DNA of 9,020 nt from NCBI GenBank assembly GCA_964468205.1, contig CAYXVG010000125.1, positions 1 to 9,020 on the forward strand, in the 5' to 3' direction. The notes beneath the pieces were generated by a model. It worked only from the letters and a program-made list of their open reading frames with translations. It was not told the DNA's origin and did no database searches. The DNA is from CAWELS01 sp964468205. Lineage in GTDB: Bacteria; Acidobacteriota; Terriglobia; Bryobacterales; Bryobacteraceae. This document shows, one piece after another, positions 6,105-9,020 of the stretch; position 1 is the stretch's first letter, and every line of letters starts with the position of its first letter. The position numbers and the translations under genes are program-made.

Positions 6105-6698
6105 ATGAAGCTGCTTTCCATTCTTCCACTTCTTCTGGTGGCTGGCTCGGCCCGCGCCGCCGAGATCCCGGTGGCCGCCTGCCCGGCTGACGAGCCTCGC
6201 ACGATCGCTATCCTGGTCCGGCACGCCGACCGCGACGGCGAATTGCTCAACGACAAGGGCTGGGACCGTGCCCGGGCGCTGCGCGATCTGGTGCTTGACG
6301 AACTCGGCGAGGTCCACGCAGTGATCCACACCACCTATGAGCGGACAAAGCAGACGCTGGAGCCCATTCTCCAGTACGCCTCGATGGGCGACCGGAAGGT
6401 CGAGCAGCACGAGTTCGATCCCCACGACTACGCCGCCGCCGCTGTGCGGATCCGGGCCGCGCACCGCTCGGCGAAGGGCCGGACCGTCGTCGTATATTCC
6501 GGCCACAGCGATACGGTGAGGCCGATTCTTGAGCAGTTCCGCCCGGACCAGGTCGAGGCCAAGGCACTCCAATGGTTCCCTTGTGAGGGCGATATCTGCC
6601 ACTCCGACTACGACAATCTCTGGACGGTTACCCTCTGCGGAAAAGCGCGGCCGGAGATCCGAAAGACAAACTTTGGCGCCCCCACCCCGGCGCAGTAA
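6105..6698 (+). CDS. Secreted histidine phosphatase superfamily protein (SixA/phosphoglycerate mutase-like)
   Basis: This 197-residue protein starts with a Sec signal peptide (MKLLSILPLLLVAGSARA, cleavage likely after A18 or A19). The mature part has histidine phosphatase marks: LVRHADR with R39 and the phospho-accepting H40, LNDKGWDRARALR (48-60) matching the usual 'LTxxGxxRA' segment, R80 in TTYERTKQTL, and the second catalytic histidine H134 in VVYSGHSDTV. RHA instead of RHG is common in the SixA-like branch. Four cysteines (C26, C160, C165, C178) remain after export and could form disulfides, fitting a periplasmic enzyme. It probably removes phosphate from a small molecule or protein; the substrate is unknown. 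GGAGG 7 nt before the ATG is a good ribosome binding site. The gene is monocistronic, since the next gene is convergent. Confidence 0.85.
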   Translation: MKLLSILPLLLVAGSARAAEIPVAACPADEPRTIAILVRHADRDGELLNDKGWDRARALRDLVLDELGEVHAVIHTTYERTKQTLEPILQYASMGDRKVEQHEFDPHDYAAAAVRIRAAHRSAKGRTVVVYSGHSDTVRPILEQFRPDQVEAKALQWFPCEGDICHSDYDNLWTVTLCGKARPEIRKTNFGAPTPAQ

Positions 6699-6913
6699 CG
6701 CGTCTCAAAAACTCACCACCCTGCTCGGCAACCGGCAACCATATTATGATGGCCTCGGTCGAATGGCTCAGGTCAGGGAAACGTTCGCCGGCTACCACCC
6801 CAATCACGAGAAGGAACATGCGGAACCAACGAAACGAAGCCATCGGCTCCTGTTCGCCCGTAGGCGCCATCCTCCTGCAAAGCGGCGCTGGAAAGTTGAT
6901 TGGTTTTTGTGAT

Positions 6914-7972
6914 TCAGGATTCTAGGGTAGGGGCCCGCTGGAAAAGAGAAGACGCAGTTTCTGTTTTTACACCGCGAGTACGGAACTCCCTGGGCGAACA
7001 GCCGAAGTGTTCGGAAAAAACGGTGGAGAAATACGTCCCGGAACCAAAGCCGCACGAGACGGCTATATCGGTCACTGTCCGGCCGCTTTCGCGGAGAAGC
7101 GCAGCGGCGGTCTCGAGCCGCGACCGTTTCAAGTGCTGCATGGGAGACATGTTGGTCAGCCGGCGAACGTGGCTGCTGAACTGGGTGACTCCGAGGCCGC
7201 AGGTCCTGGCCATCTCTTGGGCGGTCCATTCGAGTTCCAGGTTTTCCGGATTGTCGCGGAGTTCGGCGAGGAATAACTCGACGGTTCGCATGGTGGTGGA
7301 AAGCGAGCGATCAACAGAAACCGGGTGTTTGCGGAGCAGTTCCAGAACGAGCAAAAAGAGCTCGTTTATCCGTACCGCGAGACGGGAATGCAGGCATTCT
7401 TCCTCCGCCGTCTCAATTGAGCGCGCAATATCCTGAAAGCAGCGCCGGATCTCCGGGTTGGCCGCCCAAACGCACTGTTCGCTGCGGCGAAGTATCTGGG
7501 CGAGGTGGGTCAGGTCGCCGCGACCGAGAATCAGCCATGAAGGCCAGCGCCATTGCTGGTGCGGCCGGCGAACGCCGACATCGAGGATTACCCAATGAAG
7601 CCGGCCCGGTTGCACATGGGGCTCGCCAACCCGGTGGCGCTGCCAGGGGCGGGTAATAGTCAGATGGTCAGGGTGCAGCGTATAGCTTTGGTCCTCGACC
7701 CGGAAGCCCAAACTGCCCGTCTCGAGAAACGTCAGTTCGAGACCTTCATTGCGGTGCCACGGAAGGCCCCAGACCTGTTCCCGTTCCGCATCCCAGAACC
7801 CCATCATTTTCACTCCCGGCAAGACATCCGGCGGCAGTTTGCGGCCCGGGTAGTGGCCGTGAACGAGCGATTCGAGGCGAATCTCACGCCTGCGGCTGGC
7901 AAGGACCAAGGGACGGCAAGCGTCGGCTTGGAAGACAGCGCCGCGATCTTGATAGTAGGGAACGGACCTCAT
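6914..7972 (-). CDS. AraC/XylS-family transcriptional regulator with N-terminal cupin sensor
   Basis: This 352-residue protein has a cupin-like ligand domain in the first half (about 60-135, including GLELTFLETGSLGFRVEDQSY and a following HPDHLTITRP). A double helix-turn-helix AraC domain follows: first HTH at about 250-271 (TAQEMARTCGLGVTQFSSHV), second at about 299-320 (TVTDIAVSCGFGSGTYFSTV), then the typical SPREFR (326-331). Such proteins bind a sugar or other small ligand and usually activate nearby genes. GAGGGGG lies just before the ATG (7970-7972). The divergent neighbour is a Gfo/Idh/MocA oxidoreductase, and the 186-bp gap contains an inverted repeat (8001-8041), so joint control of both genes is likely but inferred. 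The C-terminal tail after 331 is variable. Confidence 0.92.
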   Translation of the reverse strand: MRSVPYYQDRGAVFQADACRPLVLASRRREIRLESLVHGHYPGRKLPPDVLPGVKMMGFWDAEREQVWGLPWHRNEGLELTFLETGSLGFRVEDQSYTLHPDHLTITRPWQRHRVGEPHVQPGRLHWVILDVGVRRPHQQWRWPSWLILGRGDLTHLAQILRRSEQCVWAANPEIRRCFQDIARSIETAEEECLHSRLAVRINELFLLVLELLRKHPVSVDRSLSTTMRTVELFLAELRDNPENLELEWTAQEMARTCGLGVTQFSSHVRRLTNMSPMQHLKRSRLETAAALLRESGRTVTDIAVSCGFGSGTYFSTVFSEHFGCSPREFRTRGVKTETASSLFQRAPTLES

Positions 7973-8000
7973 CGTGACCCCCTCAAAACATTAAGAATTG

Positions 8001-8041
8001 TTCACTGAAAGGTTCTGGAAGACACAACCCTTCAATGTGAA
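8001..8041. repeat. Imperfect inverted repeat between regulator and oxidoreductase, candidate operator
   Basis: TTCACTGAAAGGTT (8001-8014) is repeated in inverted form by AACCCTTCAATGTGAA (8026-8041); the reverse complement of the second arm differs by a two-base insertion and one substitution. It lies 29 bp upstream of the AraC-type ATG and about 40 bp before a TATAAA box on the other strand. Binding by the neighbouring regulator is the simplest reading. Confidence 0.45.
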
Positions 8042-8080
8042 TATTATGTTGCTAGACCAGCGGGACTTCAAGCTGGGAAG

Positions 8081-8086
8081 TATAAA
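8081..8086 (+). promoter_or_regulatory. Possible -10 box for the Gfo/Idh/MocA gene
   Basis: TATAAA (within TATAAAAT) lies about 70 bp before the oxidoreductase ATG. No -35 match is present at 16-18 bp, which would fit an activator-dependent promoter next to the inverted repeat at 8001-8041, but also a chance match. Confidence 0.3.
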
Positions 8087-8108
8087 ATCTCCGTGGCATC
8101 ACACGGCG

Positions 8109-8131
8109 GGGCCGGATATTGTGCGCGGCCC
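8109..8131 (+). repeat. GC hairpin in the leader of the oxidoreductase gene
   Basis: GGGCCG (8109-8114) and CGGCCC (8126-8131) are perfect 6-bp arms around an 11-nt loop. The structure lies between the possible -10 box and the start codon, so it would be in the mRNA leader if that promoter is used. Function is unknown. Confidence 0.3.
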
Positions 8132-8158
8132 AGGCAGGGGAAAGGTGTCCGATCGGGC

Positions 8159-9020
8159 ATGAATTCAGATTTGTCAAGGCGCGCATTCTTCAGCGGTAGT
8201 CTCACCGCCGCATCCGCCGCGCGAGTGCTCGGCGCAAACGATCGCATCCGGTTGGGAATCATCGGCGCCGGCGGGCGTGGGCGCGCCGTGATGCAGCATG
8301 CCGTGCAAGCCGGGGAGATCGAGTGGACGGCCATCTGCGATGCCTGGGACCTTCGGCGGGACCAGGCAAAGGAGATTACCGGCAGCGAAGTGGAATCGTA
8401 TTCCGACTATCGCGAACTGCTCAATCGGAACGATGTCGATGGCGTCATCATTGCGACGCCCGATCATTGGCACTCCAGGATGACGGTGGACGCTTGCCGC
8501 GCGGGCAAGGACGTTTACGTCGAAAAGCCGATGACTTCGCTGCCCATGCAAGGACACGAGGTGGTCCAGGCACAGCGCGAAACCGGGCGCATCATTCAAG
8601 TCGGCATGCAGCAGCGCAGCATGCCTCATTTCATCGAGGCCAAGAAACGGTTTTTTGACAGCGGCATGATTGGCCGGGTGGGCATGGTGCGGACCGTCTG
8701 GAACGGAAATATCGGCTATAACACCCCCGTCCCGCCGGGAATGGAGAAAAAGCCCGAAGGGCTTGACTGGGATGCCGTGCTCGGGTGGCTGCCCAAAAAA
8801 CCGTGGGATCCCAAGATGTATTTCAATCGATTCGCCTACTGGGACTTTTCCACGGGTGGCCAGACAGGGGGGCTTTTTGTGCACATGGTGGACGTCGTCC
8901 ACTGGTATCTTGGCCTGCGGAATTCACTTTCGGCGGTAGCGGCGGGTGGTATTTACGATTTTCCGGACGGGCGCGACACGCCCGACAACATCAATCTGAT
9001 CCTCGAATACCCGCAGCGCC
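8159..9020 (+). CDS. Partial Tat-signal Gfo/Idh/MocA-family oxidoreductase, cut by right edge
   Basis: The open frame from ATG 8159-8161 gives 287 residues before the window ends; related proteins are usually over 400 residues, so roughly a third is missing. MNSDLSRRAFFSGSLTAASA is a twin-arginine signal with cleavage probably near residue 26. A Rossmann NAD(P)-binding domain follows (LGIIGAGGRGRA, 32-43), then ATPDHWH (99-105) and VEKPM (121-125), whose E122-K123-P124 is the family hallmark. In the C-terminal domain HMVDVVHW has D245 and H248, matching the conserved D-x-x-H catalytic positions. Family members oxidise or reduce sugars, inositols and related polyols; exported members are abundant in Acidobacteriota and Planctomycetota and their substrates are mostly unknown. 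The ribosome binding site is weak (AAAGG about 13 nt away). It is divergent from the AraC-type regulator, its likely controller. Confidence 0.92.
   Translation, partial: MNSDLSRRAFFSGSLTAASAARVLGANDRIRLGIIGAGGRGRAVMQHAVQAGEIEWTAICDAWDLRRDQAKEITGSEVESYSDYRELLNRNDVDGVIIATPDHWHSRMTVDACRAGKDVYVEKPMTSLPMQGHEVVQAQRETGRIIQVGMQQRSMPHFIEAKKRFFDSGMIGRVGMVRTVWNGNIGYNTPVPPGMEKKPEGLDWDAVLGWLPKKPWDPKMYFNRFAYWDFSTGGQTGGLFVHMVDVVHWYLGLRNSLSAVAAGGIYDFPDGRDTPDNINLILEYPQR

Noticed and set aside
6628..6870. 80-codon minus-strand frame with one hydrophobic stretch (MFLLVIGVVAG) downstream of the AraC-type gene
   Set aside because: It overlaps the end of the phosphatase gene in antisense, and its possible ribosome binding sites are badly spaced (0 or 3 nt). 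Codon use is not impossible, so a conserved homologue would reopen it.
8046..8162. 38-codon plus-strand frame ending in an ATGA overlap with the oxidoreductase start
   Set aside because: There is no ribosome binding site, the likely -10 box lies inside it, and the product looks random; the overlap could still matter for coupling.

Overview
The window is GC-rich bacterial chromosome with dense coding on both strands, mostly metabolic enzymes. Two proteins that begin with twin-arginine signals (an aldo/keto reductase and a Gfo/Idh/MocA oxidoreductase of the 'GANDRIRLGIIGAGGRGR' type), a sigma-54-like promoter and the codon choice suggest a soil Acidobacteriota of the Solibacter/Bryobacter kind. 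Planctomycetota or Verrucomicrobiota cannot be excluded. This assignment is inference from protein style; there is no rRNA or other marker gene here.

Left part (1-2292). A minus-strand gene runs off the left edge. Its visible 169 codons encode a Pro/Glu/Ser/Asp-rich, probably disordered N-terminus. It has its own near-consensus sigma-70 promoter (705-733) and a leader of about 190 nt with several hairpins, one of which covers the ribosome binding site. Upstream on the same strand is a LarA-family nickel-pincer racemase/epimerase (789-2078) with all expected cofactor and catalytic residues. Divergent from it, a sigma-54 type -24/-12 element sits just before a 29-codon gene for a single-span membrane peptide (2203-2292).

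Middle part (2293-5149). A probable two-gene operon on the plus strand encodes a class I SAM-dependent methyltransferase and an acyl-CoA/acyl-AMP ligase, 9 bp apart. A GC-rich hairpin without a T-tract lies between the ligase and the convergent aldo/keto reductase.

Right part (5150-9020). The Tat-type aldo/keto reductase (minus) is divergent from a secreted histidine phosphatase (plus), with a perfect 7-bp inverted repeat in the shared upstream region. Next come a cupin-AraC family regulator (minus) and, divergent from it, a Tat-type Gfo/Idh/MocA oxidoreductase cut by the right edge. The region between these two carries an imperfect inverted repeat that is a good candidate operator. The regulator probably controls itself and this oxidoreductase, which would place both in sugar or polyol metabolism.

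I see no mobile element, CRISPR array, tRNA or rRNA. The least explained items are the sigma-54/29-residue peptide unit and the promoter plus structured leader of the edge gene.
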